A DNA stretch of 64,000 nucleotides from Kingdonia uniflora (GCA_014058105.1 JACGCM010001421.1:1-64000); one strand, 5' to 3'; positions 46,250-57,140 are shown, counted from the first letter of the stretch. Notes: generated by a model from the letters alone, not told the origin. A program made the numbers and translations.

Positions 46250-46990
46250 TCGAAACATGATGCCCTTTAACAACATTCTTATCATTGAACTATTTGATGT
46301 TTGGGCATTGACTATATGGGCTTATTTCCTATTTCTCTCGCGGTACCTTGACATTCCCATTGCGGTAGTTATTTTCCAAATGGGTTGAGGCGGTACCATT
46401 GAAACAAATGCCCTAAGCCCATGGTAAAAACTTTGAAGACATTTTAATTGTTTCGGCACCAATCGGGAAATTATAAGTAATGGTGGAAGTATTTTCATAA
46501 CCATGTCTTTCAAACTCTTTTGCAAAATTACTTCTCACTTCATAAAGTTGTTATACCTTACCATCCACAAACAGTAGCCAAGTCGAATCTCCAATTGAGA
46601 GTTTAAAGATTTTAGAAAAATTATTTGACCCGTCGTAAAAATTGGTATGATCGTCTTGATGAGCCTCTTTAGGCTATTGAACAGCTTACAAAATTCGATT
46701 GGTATGTCAGATATACTCGTCTAAGAAAGGCTTATTACTTAGCTAGTAAAACTGGAACACAAGGCTTGTGGGCTACAAAGGCCTTTAATTTAAAATAGAT
46801 AAAGCCTGATCATATAAAAAATTCAACTTTATGAACTCAATGAACTTCGTTGTGAGGTTTATGAAAATTTAAAATTTTACAAGGAACGAATAAAAGTTTG
46901 TTATGATAAGTCAGTTGTTCACAAAACTTTAAGCCTATTCCGAAGTGTTACTCTACAATTCACGGTTATATTTATTTCATGGAAATTATA
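46250..46990 (+). pseudogene. Integrase of element F
   Basis: GIDYMGLFPISLAVP near 46306 corresponds to the first catalytic strand (Asp kept). VVIPYHPQT near 46545 and KSNLQLES mark the region of the catalytic Glu; the second Asp is not readable. The C-terminal part has KNWYDRLDEPL, TRLRKAYYLASKTGTQGLWATKAFNL and YKERIKVCYDKSV. Broken by many stops. Confidence 0.72.
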
Positions 46991-48532
46991 TTCTCATTGG
47001 CAGGACCCGTCATAGTTAATCTATTTATCCTTTTGAAGCTGTGAGGTTAGAGGATCCTAAAGTCGGTATACTTTCAACTCAACAGGCGGCGTTTAAGACG
47101 TATTTAGAATCTTGTACTTTCATGAAGAGAAAACTTCTAGTTGACCCATATTATTAAATTGATCATGTGTAACCCCTTATATGCCTTATTGCTATATTAA
47201 GCTTGGGGATATATTTGTCTGGTTGAAGCGGTAAACCTAGCCTATTTTGGGAGGCAACCAAGGCACATTCAGGTGAGAGTTTCTAGTTTTTATTTCCCAT
47301 TCCATGTATTTAATTTTGTTCTCAAACATTGAGGACATGCTTCATTTATGTTTAGGGTTAGAAACCTATTTTTAGATACTTTTTAAATAAAAATAAGAAT
47401 GACTCTTTGGTATTTATGATATTTTTTTGCAAATTTCCAAACCTTAGACTAATTTTAATTAGCAAAATAATATGTTGATTGAAAAACCCAAAAATTACTT
47501 TAATATTTTTCCAATGTACACTATAGTATTTATTATCGTTTTCTAAACTCGATACTGATTTACTACCTTGTGATTAGGAAAAACTCATATTATTCTTACT
47601 ATATTTTTAGACCTTGCACTTCACTATAGTTATACTACTATAACTTCATGTATTTTTGACCAGAATATGGAGATTTAGCATTTATGTTAGAATAATTCCC
47701 TCCAAGGGAGACATTTCCTAAGAATATGTTCATTCCTGAAGTATAAAGGAAAGCCAAACTGCTCTAAAATTCACACGCTACAGACATACTTGCATGATTA
47801 TGAACTGAAAAATAAAAATTATTACCAATCTCGAGTATGACCATAACTGGGTGAAAGGAGTATGAAAAGATTTCCTTGTGAGAACTTTGGTCTAGGTCAA
47901 GAAGGGGTACCACACCCGTAACCTTAGCCACTGGCAGGGATTGTCAAGCAAAACTCTTGTTTGGAGGCTTCATTAAGAAACTATGTATTAAAAAAAAGCT
48001 TGTAAAAAAAAAGAATACCAAGAAGATGAATTAACTAAGGTACTTGTCAAACTAACTGATAAATCTATTCTAATAAGTACTAGACTATCAAACACTGACT
48101 CAATTATTCTATGTAACATATTGTGTAGTAACACTATCTTCACTACACTGAGATATAGTTAAGAAAAATATTTGAATCTCTTTCTAAGCATGAGGTAGTA
48201 CTTTAAGTTATGGATTCTGTAAATGATATTCTATGGCACACTTGTGAAATACTAAGTATTTAAGAGTTTTCGGTTGTAATGTTTTCTTATCATAACAAAA
48301 TAAAGATAATTTAACAGGAAATAAATTATTTTTAATCTAGAGTTTCCAAAGTGTCATTATCAATTTTTGTGGGTATAATTACTATAAACCCTCACGAGAC
48401 AATACTCATCTACCATGGGAACCTATGGTTTAATGACTTGTTACATACGCTAAATGCAACCACGTGACATATAAAACATGGCTTTTATTTACTTTTGCTT
48501 GAGGACTAGTAAAATATAAGTTTGGGGGTATT
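46991..48532 (+). other. 3' untranslated region of element F
   Basis: No coding region. It contains gggaggcaacc near 47250, a phrase commonly found after the integrase in Athila-type elements, and ends with the purine tract (aagtttgggggtattt, 48517-48532). No env-like frame and no antisense gene are visible. Confidence 0.6.
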
Positions 48533-49610
48533 TGATAGACACGTAATATTTACATGTACAACTCCTAATTTTATTTCTTCGTAGTTATTTATTAATTATA
48601 TGTGATATTAATAGTGTTTTTGCTTGTATTTGTCGAAATTGGACGCATGATAAATAAGTCATACATTTTTTCTGATTTTCAACAAAGAAAAAGGTGATGC
48701 ACTCCAATAATAATTTGTAGTTGACAACCATAGGCCCGCTAAAAACTACTGAAGAGACTTTATTGTAGAGATTATAATTATAATCATGAGTTGTAATATT
48801 TATACATGGGCAAAGGCATGGTTTATGGGATTTTACATTTATGTAAATGTTTTGTAACCCCTCCTATAATATATAAATTGGAGGGGAATCCCACCCATTT
48901 GAGACATCTTGGAGAGTGTAAATCAATGTGGAAAGTAATAAAGTTCTTTTTTCTTGTTTTTCTTGACTTTCACCTTTGTTGTTATAATTGTAATATGGCA
49001 ATGATCAAAGGAATGAGTAGCTAAACCTCTTAGCCAAGACTAGAGGAAGCTCCATCCAATGTAGCCTTAGTATAGATTGTGTAGTTTAGTTAGATTAATT
49101 ACATTATCTTATTCTCGGCATAATACATATTCATATTCCTTCATCCTATGCTTGACCATAGCTAGGATTAGGAGGAATAAAGAATCTAAGTAACCATCTT
49201 GTTTGACCATAATAAGATAGGTTAAGAACATGGAGAAGAGAACATAATCCATTCTTATCAACCGGACCATGGTTGAGTAAGTTGGTTTATGTGTAGTTCA
49301 TAATCACTAGTTATCTTATCTCATGATGTATTGAATATACCCAACCAAGGATATGTAATACATGAACTTTTTTTATTCTAACTAGATGTAGAATCTCATG
49401 GGTTATAGCGGGTGGAGTGGAATCGATGATTTGGTTTTCACTCTAAATGGATCAACTCTTTAATTTCTTTATAGAAATTTATTTCTCTTCTTTACCAGAA
49501 AAACAAACTCTTCTTTATTGGATAAATTAGTATAACTCAAGCATAATTTATACTTACAAGTCCCTCGGGATACGACCCCATTTTTACTTGTACTCACAAG
49601 TACACCGTGT
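48533..49610 (+). repeat. Probable 3' LTR of element F
   Basis: Begins TGATAGACACG directly after the purine tract. It includes taaacctcttagccaagact and, near the end, ccctcgggatacgacccc, phrases typical of Athila-group LTRs. The right border (about 49610) is not fixed because no second LTR is available. Confidence 0.65.
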
Positions 49611-51129
49611 GTTTGTGGGCCTTTTAAGATATCGGTTTTGTAATCGATCAAAAGGGATGAAAAAGTATGGGACTCTGTATGTGTTGGGATGATGTACATA
49701 CAATAAGGGCTTTCAACAATGACCTTGTAACTTCTAAAGGACATTTTATACGACTGTTCACATGATCATCAACTTACATATTAATGTTAACATGTTTTGG
49801 TTCAATTTGATGGAAAATTTGAGGCTTAGTTGGAGTTGATAATGGTAAAATTATTTCTTGAATTAGTGGGTTGTTCCTATCTTTGAAATAATTTACACAT
49901 TTGTTTACCAGATTTTTGCAACCTTTGTCATTCTTGTATAATTCATTAAAATCAGTCATGGTGATGGTATCCACATTAAGTGCAAGTGAATAATGTTTTC
50001 CATATAATTCCTCAAAATTGATCATGGTTATGGTACCCTTGTGTTGTTCAAATGATACGAGTGATATGGAGTTCTGGGTAGGTAATGCCGATAAAGGTAA
50101 TGATGGTGATAAAGGCAAGGCTGTGGATGAGTTAAGAGTTTATTTTGTGATAGGAGATTAACATACTGAAATATCTTAGATAATTTCATCCTCATCATCA
50201 TCTGAGAGATCATCATAGGTCTTAGTATAATATTTATTCTCAGTCATAATAGCTTTTTCAATTTGCTAGCAATTTTTGGATACTTGGATGGGAATGGTGG
50301 GAAGTATGCTAACATTGGTAAGTTGGTCTTGGTAGTCCTTGAAGGTGATCATTGACCATCTCAAGATATTCTTGACCTTTAGGTTCATCCTGATTATGGT
50401 CATTTAATATATGATCCTCCTTAATGTTATTATTAGGAATACCCTTTGTATCTTGCAATATATGAGGATGTTGATACTGTTCGAATTTATCATGGTCCGG
50501 ATCAAATGAGAAATGATTATCCTTCTGAATTTTAGGTATTTGAGATGGCCTTAGGATTAGTAGGAATGGAAACAACTTATCTGAGGATATTCGTTAATAA
50601 TGTCCATTATAGGTGCCTTATTATACAATTCGGTACCTATGTCATGAACGTTGAAATGAAGGTATTCTTCTTGGTGATTCGAATCATTATCAGAAAAGGG
50701 TATGTCATTATGAATTTTCGATAATAATTGTTACTTATTGGGTGAAGGTACAGGCTGGGGTGATGGGCACTGAATATTGACCTTTTTACCATTGAATTTA
50801 TATTTAGTTAAGTCATAATTTCAATTAATTATTAGTATCTAAAGTTTTTATTTAATAAATGTAGGCTTTCCATAATCAAAGTGCATTATAACTTAAAAGT
50901 GACGTGTTAAGCTATTTTGGCAATAATGATTAGAAGATGTACGGGGTCATGTCATATCAAAAGACTTATGTTTTCATTGGACGATTTTATGGAAAGCAAA
51001 GAAGAATTCAAAGGCCATAATACTTGAAGGAAATGATATGTGGAATAAATGCTACTCGTGGCCTTACTATTTGGAAGGTTTTTACATTTGTTTCATGACT
51101 TTTGAGGCTTTACCCTTCCCTTATAAAAG
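49611..51129 (-). pseudogene. Unidentified minus-strand reading frames
   Basis: Several overlapping frames on the minus strand: 50830-50600 (FNGKKVNIQCPSPQPVPSPN), 50575-50309, 50216-50028 and 50118-49774 (ITMINFEELYGKHYSLALNV, KNLVNKCVNYFKDRNNPLIQ), then 49744-49620 (SYKVIVESPYCMYIIPTHTE). Together they look like one broken gene of about 400 codons with an acidic patch (YDDLSDDDEDE). I do not recognise it. Possibilities are an unknown transposon protein or an old pararetrovirus-like insertion; nothing here decides. Bases 51118-51131 form a near-palindromic TATA-like word (cccttataaaaggg). Confidence 0.4.
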
Positions 51130-51134
51130 GGTAG

Positions 51135-51751
51135 TGTAATGGCCTAATTCCGTAAACTCGACGTGGCTGGGAATTAGCTCTTACACCAATATACCCGTGA
51201 TAAAATCTAATTGAAGTCAAGAAATGACATAGGTGTTTAGCGTGGAAAACCTATGAATAGGTTAAAAAACCATGACCTCGGGTTAAAGATTTTTGTAATA
51301 GTAACATTTATTATTTGAAGCTGATATCTTATTACAAGTGATCTCTAGACTTAGAAATGCTTTATCTTGTGAGTAAGAAGTTTGAAGTTTTGGAGAATCT
51401 AGAAAATATAGTTTTCCTAGTGATTTCTCCTATAATTTTCTCGTCCTTGTCTTTTCTAGAACTTTTTCTTTATATATGACTTTCCTACAGTTCTTCATCG
51501 TGCTGGAGCATGTTCTCTGAACAATGTGGTTAGAGGCGGTTGACTGAGTAACTACTGAGTTCAAGAGAAACAGGTGGCTTTGACTTGTTCAGGTTTTTTA
51601 GTTTGAGCTCGACCCGTATTCTTTGTCAGTTAGTGGAGTATGTGGCAATGTTGACTGGAGAAGTCATGTGAAAAATGCGTGAGTCTGACATGGAGGTGGT
51701 TCAATTTGGAGATAGCTCCATTTAGGTAAGATCGAGGGGTAGTTCCCTACA
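51135..51751 (-). repeat. 3' LTR of element E
   Basis: 617 bp; on the minus strand it runs from TGTAGGGAACTACC to GGCCATTACA, so it keeps the canonical TG…CA ends that are changed in D. TATA box at about 51470 (minus strand, CATATATAAAG). AATAAATG and a perfect palindrome aacctatgaataggtt (51249-51264) lie downstream in the minus-strand sense. Confidence 0.93.
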
Positions 51752-51766
51752 ATCGCCCCCTCACAG
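51752..51766 (-). other. Polypurine tract of element E
   Basis: Minus strand CTGTGAGGGGGCGAT immediately upstream of the LTR; same as in D apart from one or two bases. Confidence 0.85.
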
Positions 51767-52003
51767 CCAAAGTTACGAGTGGCTTGGGTTGAGAGAGAAA
51801 TTTTGGGATATGGGTTAGAAATTTGAATGAGGAAAAAAGTAATGATGGTGTTTGACTGCATGAAGAATGCGCGGGTCAAGGGGGAAGTATATGCATTTGA
51901 CGTTGAAGGGAATATTGATGTATGTGACGGCTAGGCTTGAAGAGTCTCGTCTGTATTGAATGATAACGCTTGGGAAAACGTACCTGCACAATAAATGTAG
52001 GGT

Positions 52004-52014
52004 TATATAAATAG
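52004..52014 (+). promoter_or_regulatory. TATA box of the antisense gene in E
   Basis: TATATAAATAG on the plus strand, 80 bp before the leading-exon ATG at 52084. D has a mutated form (ttatacaaagag) at the equivalent place, and C has TATAAAAGG 81 bp before its leading exon. Confidence 0.6.
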
Positions 52015-52083
52015 TACCTCTACCGAGGTTGGTGGCCAAGTACGTATGTTTTTTTGATACAAAATCCTCTGTAAGTGTTGAAG

Positions 52084-52410
52084 ATGGTGAAGACTCGTAG
52101 GATGGTTCTTGAAGAGAGAATTACTTCTGAAATGCAGAGGTCGAAGTTGAAGCTTTCCATAGATTAATCCTTGGAAAATTGACTTCTGTTCTTGTTCCTC
52201 GGGCGTATCAAGGAATGTCAGAAAATGATGCATCTGAAGCTGAGGAGGATTTTAACTGTAGATAGAGATTTCACCATGTTGTTTTACAGGTGAGCAACGT
52301 TGAGTTTACCCCCGCATTCTTGCAGAAGACAAGGTTGGGGAGACAAATGCAGGGATTGGCGTAACTGTGGTGCAGTTGCGTTGATGTCTTGCATCGCAAC
52401 GGATTCTATG
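52084..52410 (+). pseudogene. Antisense gene of element E, leading exon
   Basis: ATG at 52084 opens MVKTRRMVLEERITSEMQRS, then a stop (TAA) and a frameshift. The matching frame resumes with RAYQGMSENDASEAEEDFNC and RFHHVVLQ, after which CAG|GTGAGC forms a good splice donor at 52290. Homology with D continues past that point to about 52410. The N-terminus is Arg/Glu-rich and helical, the second half acidic. Not recognised outside these elements. Confidence 0.6.
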
Positions 52411-53389
52411 GTCGGGCCCTCTTCACCTCTACCAACTCTGAGGGGTTGGTGGTTATAGGAGAAGCGGTGATGGTAGTGGAGGAGGAAGACAGAAAATAGA
52501 AGTCTATTTTTGCATTTCCATCGCTACTCTGCGGTGAGAAGACCTTCATTTTGAATGGTTGGTTCAAGCACTGAGTATCTTGTTCCCATAGTTTCCATTT
52601 GAAGTTTATCTAGACTTCGGCCAAACTCATGGGAGGGAGGATACTCATTGTTTCCAATGTCTGCTTTGCATCTGGATAAAAAATTACTGAAGCAGGACGA
52701 ACTGAAGGATTTAACATTTCGGAGTGCCAGAAAGACTTGTTAGCGGTAAAAGTACTAAAAGACTTGTTATCTATAAAGTACCTAAAGTTGAATTCTGGAC
52801 ATAACTTTTATCTACAAAGTACCTGATACTGAGTACTGGATAGAACTTTTATCTGTATAGTATCTGATATTGAGTACTTGAAAGACTTGTTATCTATAAA
52901 AGTGCTTGTAATATGTTTCGAGATGAATAAAATTTGTCATCCAAATTTGTGCTGATATAGAAATAGAATAACTCTAGAAATTGAGCTGCATGAAGACTTT
53001 GTATGAAATGAAATGAAATGTATGAGGGCAGAAAGTAAAATACTTGTACTAATTGAACTGTATACATTTATCTTTGAAAATATGTATTAAGAGGCGAATA
53101 TTATTCGATCTGTGAGCTGAAAATATGGGAGAGAGAAAAAATTGTAGGATTTTTAGAATGAAGAATCGATCTCGTAGAGGTTATTTTTGAAAATTAGATC
53201 TGGAAATAATAAGTTTAATCTATAACAGTTTGGGATTACTAAGCTCGATATGAAGAGATACGTTCAAATAATTTCTCTCAAGACATGGGGTTTCTGTTAT
53301 GAGATAAAAGGGTAATATCATGATTTGTAGGGAATTGATAGTAAAAATGGATAAATAAGGGTAAAATGATTTCTGAATTTGGGGGAGGA
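52411..53389. other. Element E, antisense-gene introns or spacer
   Basis: AT-rich, no coding region. Three degenerate copies of acttgttatctataaagta-like words (52735-52905) form a short local repeat, also present inverted in D around 39010-39140. Confidence 0.45.
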
Positions 53390-53760
53390 GATAAGAATCG
53401 TGTGGACTCGATCTTAGAGAATCTGTTATGCCGCTGAAGGACGATTCGCAATAAAAATTTCTGAAGTGTGGGATAGAATTTTTGGACTGTTGGATTATGA
53501 TGTTGAGTTGCCAGTAAGAGAGTATTTGTTCAAAGGTCTAGATTCAATGGGTAGGGAACTTGAGTATGCATATTTTTCTATGAGGGTTTTTTTGTGAACT
53601 GGTGGTGGATCCCGCAGATCGAGAAGAGGTGGTGGGATTAATTGCTGAAGAAGAGATTGACTTTAAGGATGTGAGGATTTCTATAGGTTTATTGATTGGA
53701 TGTGGTTCCCCAGGTCATCAAGGCTATTTTAGATGCAATCATATATGAGGTGAACGGAGC
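53390..53760 (+). pseudogene. Antisense reading block in E ('SMGRELEYAYF')
   Basis: Homologue of D 38230-38560. One frame gives RFAIKISEVWDRIFGLLDYD, VELPVREYLFKGLDS and MGRELEYAYFSM (about 53440-53590); another gives ELVVDPADREEVVGLIAEEE with IDFKDVRISIG (about 53595-53700). The two copies share amino acids where bases differ, so the block was coding when they diverged. Probably a middle exon. Not recognised. Confidence 0.55.
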
Positions 53761-53915
53761 GGACGTAAAATTGGGGTGATGTAATTGTTTGAGTTTGAAT
53801 AAGCTGAAAGAAATTATTGTTAAATAGATCCTCTATTTTTGTGAATAATGTTTATGACTGTTGTGAGAAATCAATTGGAAAATATTTTGAAATTGTGTTA
53901 AGGGTGCTTTGGAAA

Positions 53916-53938
53916 TGACGTCATTTCTACTATAAGAG
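53916..53938 (+). promoter_or_regulatory. Candidate internal promoter of the antisense gene in E
   Basis: A perfect TGACGTCA (53916-53923), a bZIP-type ACGT palindrome, followed by TATAAGAG at 53931-53938 and an ATG at 54036. D keeps the same order (ATGACGTT, TATAAGAG). It would start a shorter transcript beginning at the Ser/Arg-rich exon. Confidence 0.42.
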
Positions 53939-54035
53939 TAGAAGAAGAAACACGTACAGAGAAAACAGAGAGTTTATAATTTTTTCCCTTGTGCAAAAGT
54001 TGTGAAAACCCGATTACGTGTAATAGTGAGTCATC

Positions 54036-54481
54036 ATGAATATGGTGAGGTCAGAGGGAAATTTTGAAAAGAGAGATAGAAATAGAATAAAATATTTGGG
54101 AAAAGGCAATGATGGGAAGGTGTTTTTACCAAAAAGGTACAAAGACGTCTGACATGGATAGTGGAAGGGATGCCTCGGTTCCAAAACTGAGGATGGCTCA
54201 TGCGAGGCTCAATAACTTCCAGCAGTTAGAGAAAGAAAATTCAAATACTGCTTCATCTTCGTCAATCAAACATTTTTCAACTCCTGAAAACTTGAAGAAC
54301 AGTGAGAGAGGAAGAAAAAAGAGATGCACAAATAGCAAAAAAACTCGAGGAGATTTAAGTGAAAGGGATCATCAGTCAAGGCGTGAGAGAGTCGCTACAA
54401 CTTGGTCACGAAGGTGGTTGTACAGCAGCGTGGTGAGGGAAGGATTAGGCACTGCCTCAGATTCATACTCTGACATAGAAG
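54036..54481 (+). pseudogene. Antisense gene of element E, Ser/Arg-rich exon
   Basis: Opens MNMVRSEGNFEKRDRNRIKY. A one-base insertion at about 54140 shifts the frame (D does not have it). It then continues TSDMDSGRDASVPKLRMAHA, KENSNTASSSSIKHF, RGRKKRCTNSKKTRGDLSER and SSVVREGLGTASDSYSDIE up to the donor G|GTTAGT at 54482. Basic and Ser-rich, likely disordered. Exon end and text are shared with D. Confidence 0.75.
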
Positions 54482-54707
54482 GTTAGTAAAGGATTTGTGA
54501 TGTGTATACATGATTTTTGAAGATCATTTTATATTGCTAGGAAAAGTGATAAATTACTATTTATAGTAATATATGAAAATCTTTTGTTATATGATATATA
54601 AAAGATATTTGATTATTGACATATAATAAAAACTAATTTTAGATACCTGAACCTGTGTGTACGTCGAACGTGAGGAGTATTGTGTAGGATAAAATCATTC
54701 CCTGTAG

Positions 54708-55473
54708 TTGATATGAGGAGTTCTCATATAAGTTAGGCATCGACCTATGGTTGGTCAGTAGACTTTGAGGCCAGAACGTCTGGAAGTGAGGAAGAAGTAG
54801 GTGTTGATCAATTTCCAGGTTTTCCTGGAAGATTGGTATCCTATCCTCCTTGCTCGGATGCATTCTATGAGTTTGGTAAAGCCAGGGCTTCTCTAGGAAG
54901 TAGATGGGGTAACTTATAGATTATACCGGTAGGCAATTTAGGGGTTGTACTGTAGCAACGGGAGAGGAATATTTTTATTTGATGGTTGATTTAGCAAAGG
55001 AGAAAAGGGATAGGGGTATAAAGGAATCGATCTCTTTGGAGTATTTCGATGGGGATGTTCAGACAAAACTTTCAGAAGGTTTTTTATGTTACCTTTCTCA
55101 GTTGGAGTATGGGTTGAGTCTTCCCCTTAACAACCTTGCAAAATGGATTATGAATCTCATAGGGGAATGCCCCATTCAGATGAATGGGAACATGTGAGAG
55201 GTGATAAGTATTTGTGAATCTTTGAATATACGGTGGGAAGGAGATGGGAGAAGGAGAAGGATATCCTCTGAGGATGTGTAACAGTTTAATGGTGTAAAAA
55301 CTATTCTATAAGTGGAGGGGCATATTTTTGTGCGAGCGCAACTCGACCCCGCTTCTTCGATCTGAACTCAGTAGGTCGATCATGAAATGATAATGTAATA
55401 TGGGGGAAGGGTGATTGCCTTCAGAGAGAAGATGAAAAATCCATAAAAATTTTGTTTAGAACTGTAAAACAAA
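54708..55473 (+). pseudogene. Antisense gene of element E, PF04195-like exon
   Basis: Acceptor ccctgtag before 54708, donor GTAAGT at 55474. Reads VDMRSSHIS, GSEEEVGVDQFPGFPGRLVS, YPPCSDAFYEFGKARASLGS, then MVDLAKEKRDRGIKESISLE, LSEGFLCYLSQLEYGLSLPL and CPIQMNGNM at 54979-55197, with TGA replacing a Trp codon after NGNM. The central block resembles the plant 'putative gypsy type transposon' domain. The intron before it is 226 bp. Confidence 0.75.
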
Positions 55474-55557
55474 GTAAGTATAACAATGTAAAAATATATG
55501 AGATTGATAGTTGAAATTGTATGATGCTTGCTAAAGTTAAAGTTTTGTGTATGACAG

Positions 55558-56050
55558 GTCCTAAATCACAGGTGACAAGGATAAAGTCATTGTTGGATAT
55601 AGTCGCTCAAAAGGAGACAAAACTCGAGGTTGTACTAGAAGATCTTGGCATTAGTAGGAAAAAGTGTGTTAACAGCCGAGTTGATAAAGTTCTAAAATCT
55701 CAGTTGACAAGGCTAATGGCGAGTGTAGATGGCAGCAAGAAGAAGGGGACTGATGGGGAAAGGCAAGTGAACTTTCCTAAGTCCCCTAGAGCGAACTACA
55801 CAAGATTACCTGAGTCTATTACGTCGAGCAAATTAGCTCAACCGTTCCCCAAAAGGCAAATACTGAAGCGTCCTTCGGCTTCTAGGACCACAGGAAGTGG
55901 CGAGGCCATAGAAAAAAGAAGAAGAGTTGATCCTTCTGAAATATCAGGGGTGAAGGTCGTAGAAGATCGGCCTATGGTGGAAGATGATTGGAGGTGGAGG
56001 AAAAAGCCAGGTTGGTAGCTCTCCACGGGGAGGAAGAAATGAGCAGAATG
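55558..56050 (+). pseudogene. Antisense gene of element E, basic linker exon
   Basis: Acceptor gtatgacag before 55558; donor ATG|GTTTGT at 56051 (GTAGGT in D). 55521-56018 is open and reads TRIKSLLDIVAQKETKLEVV, LMASVDGSKKKGTDGERQVN, SSKLAQPFPKRQILKRPSAS and KRRRVDPSE. The final part shifts frame to KARLVALHGEEEMSRM. Rich in Lys/Arg clusters of nuclear-localisation type (inference). Confidence 0.8.
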
Positions 56051-56144
56051 GTTTGTTCATAAGCTCGAATACGTATTGTAATGGATTTTTGTATTTATGA
56101 TTCGAGCTCATTAATAAGGTCAATTCTGTTTGATTTTTACAAGC

Positions 56145-56571
56145 TGCTCGGCTGATGGATGGAATATTCCTCGGGATTGAGGAGGAGGGAGCTGAGCTGA
56201 AGAGGAAGAAGGTCGAGCTCGAAAGAAATGTAGCTCAATTGAAATCTGATTTGAGTAAGGTGGGAAAGCCGCTGGAGGCCTTGAAGGCTTCTCAAGTAGT
56301 AGATATCAATAAGCTTCAGGAGGAGGCAAAAGTGGACTTGGAGGAGGTGGTAGCTGAGCGTGACAGGCTTGGGCATCACCTTATGTCCAAAGGGTATTCT
56401 GAAGATGAGGTGGATGCCATTAGGGCCAACACCTATGTGGAGGAGGATGAAGATGAAGAGACTGAAGATGTTGCCATTGGGGTTATGGATGGGCTGGATG
56501 GTGTGTCTCCCCAGATGGCGAGAGACAACCAAGGGGATGACAACGAATGCCCAGAGTTGAAAAATGAGAAG
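56145..56571 (+). pseudogene. Antisense gene of element E, 'SKGYSEDEVDAIR' exon
   Basis: Open for all of its coding length (56155-56580, ending just past the GTAGGA donor at 56572). Helical start (AELKRKKVELERNVAQLKSD), then HHLMSKGYSEDEVDAIRANT, an acidic run and GLDGVSPQMARDNQGDDNE. The least damaged exon; D differs mostly by conservative changes. Confidence 0.82.
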
Positions 56572-56688
56572 GTAGGATAGTGTGATAGAATTGTGATTGT
56601 ATAAATATTTGGGAATGTTTTTTAATTGATTGGATATATTTTAGATAGTATTATGCAGGCTAAGTTTCTTTCGTAAACCTTGCTGTAG

Positions 56689-56790
56689 GAATTTAAGGAC
56701 ATACGCCTCAGAATAAAAGATTTAGAGGTTGAGCTTACTAGGGAGAGAGAGACCTCTACGTCCCTATTGCCTTCACAAGCGGGGCTGCAA
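56689..56790 (+). pseudogene. Antisense gene of element E, small exon
   Basis: Acceptor cttgctgtag before 56689. Codes DIRLRIKDLEVELTRERETS. The donor, GTTAGA in D, is TTTAGA here, so splicing would fail in this copy. The intron that follows (56791-57140) contains no gene. Confidence 0.7.
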
Positions 56791-57140
56791 TTTAGACTAG
56801 AGCGGGAAATATTTGATTTGTATGCCTCATTAATATAAAGCTACAAATTAGTAAATAGAGTGCAGAGACAGACCAAAAATCCATTACCGATTCAGGTGCA
56901 AATGGCACTGGAATGGTCTGCATAAAAGATTTTTTTTGGTAAACTAAAATATAGATAATGTGTACCTTAGACTTAGAAGTATATGTTATGGAGCATTCAT
57001 CCGAGATTGTACTTCGACCTTAAGTTCAGAAGTAGTTTACACAGTAGATGTCAAAAAATAGATATCTTATTAGAAATGAGTCTTATGCAGTGATTGAGTG
57101 TTCTAAATCAAACTTGATATAATGTAACTGTCATGTGTAG

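Larger units (their letters stand above)
44645..49610 (+). mobile_element. Element F: Athila-type Ty3/gypsy relic (RT to 3' LTR)
   Basis: Plus-strand remains of RT, RNase H and integrase, followed by a long 3' leader, a purine tract and a probable 3' LTR. Gag, protease and 5' LTR are absent or beyond recognition. The RT wording (RHMPFGLYNAPTTFQGCMMS) is that of the Athila group, not of A-E, and only one RNase H is present. AT-rich and heavily decayed, so probably old. Confidence 0.8.

Noticed and set aside
48806..49024. 72-codon plus-strand frame
   Set aside because: Inside the probable LTR of F; no homologue in the window.
50000..50900. Endogenous pararetrovirus
   Set aside because: No RT, protease or movement-protein motif can be read in the unidentified frames, so the idea stays only as one possibility.
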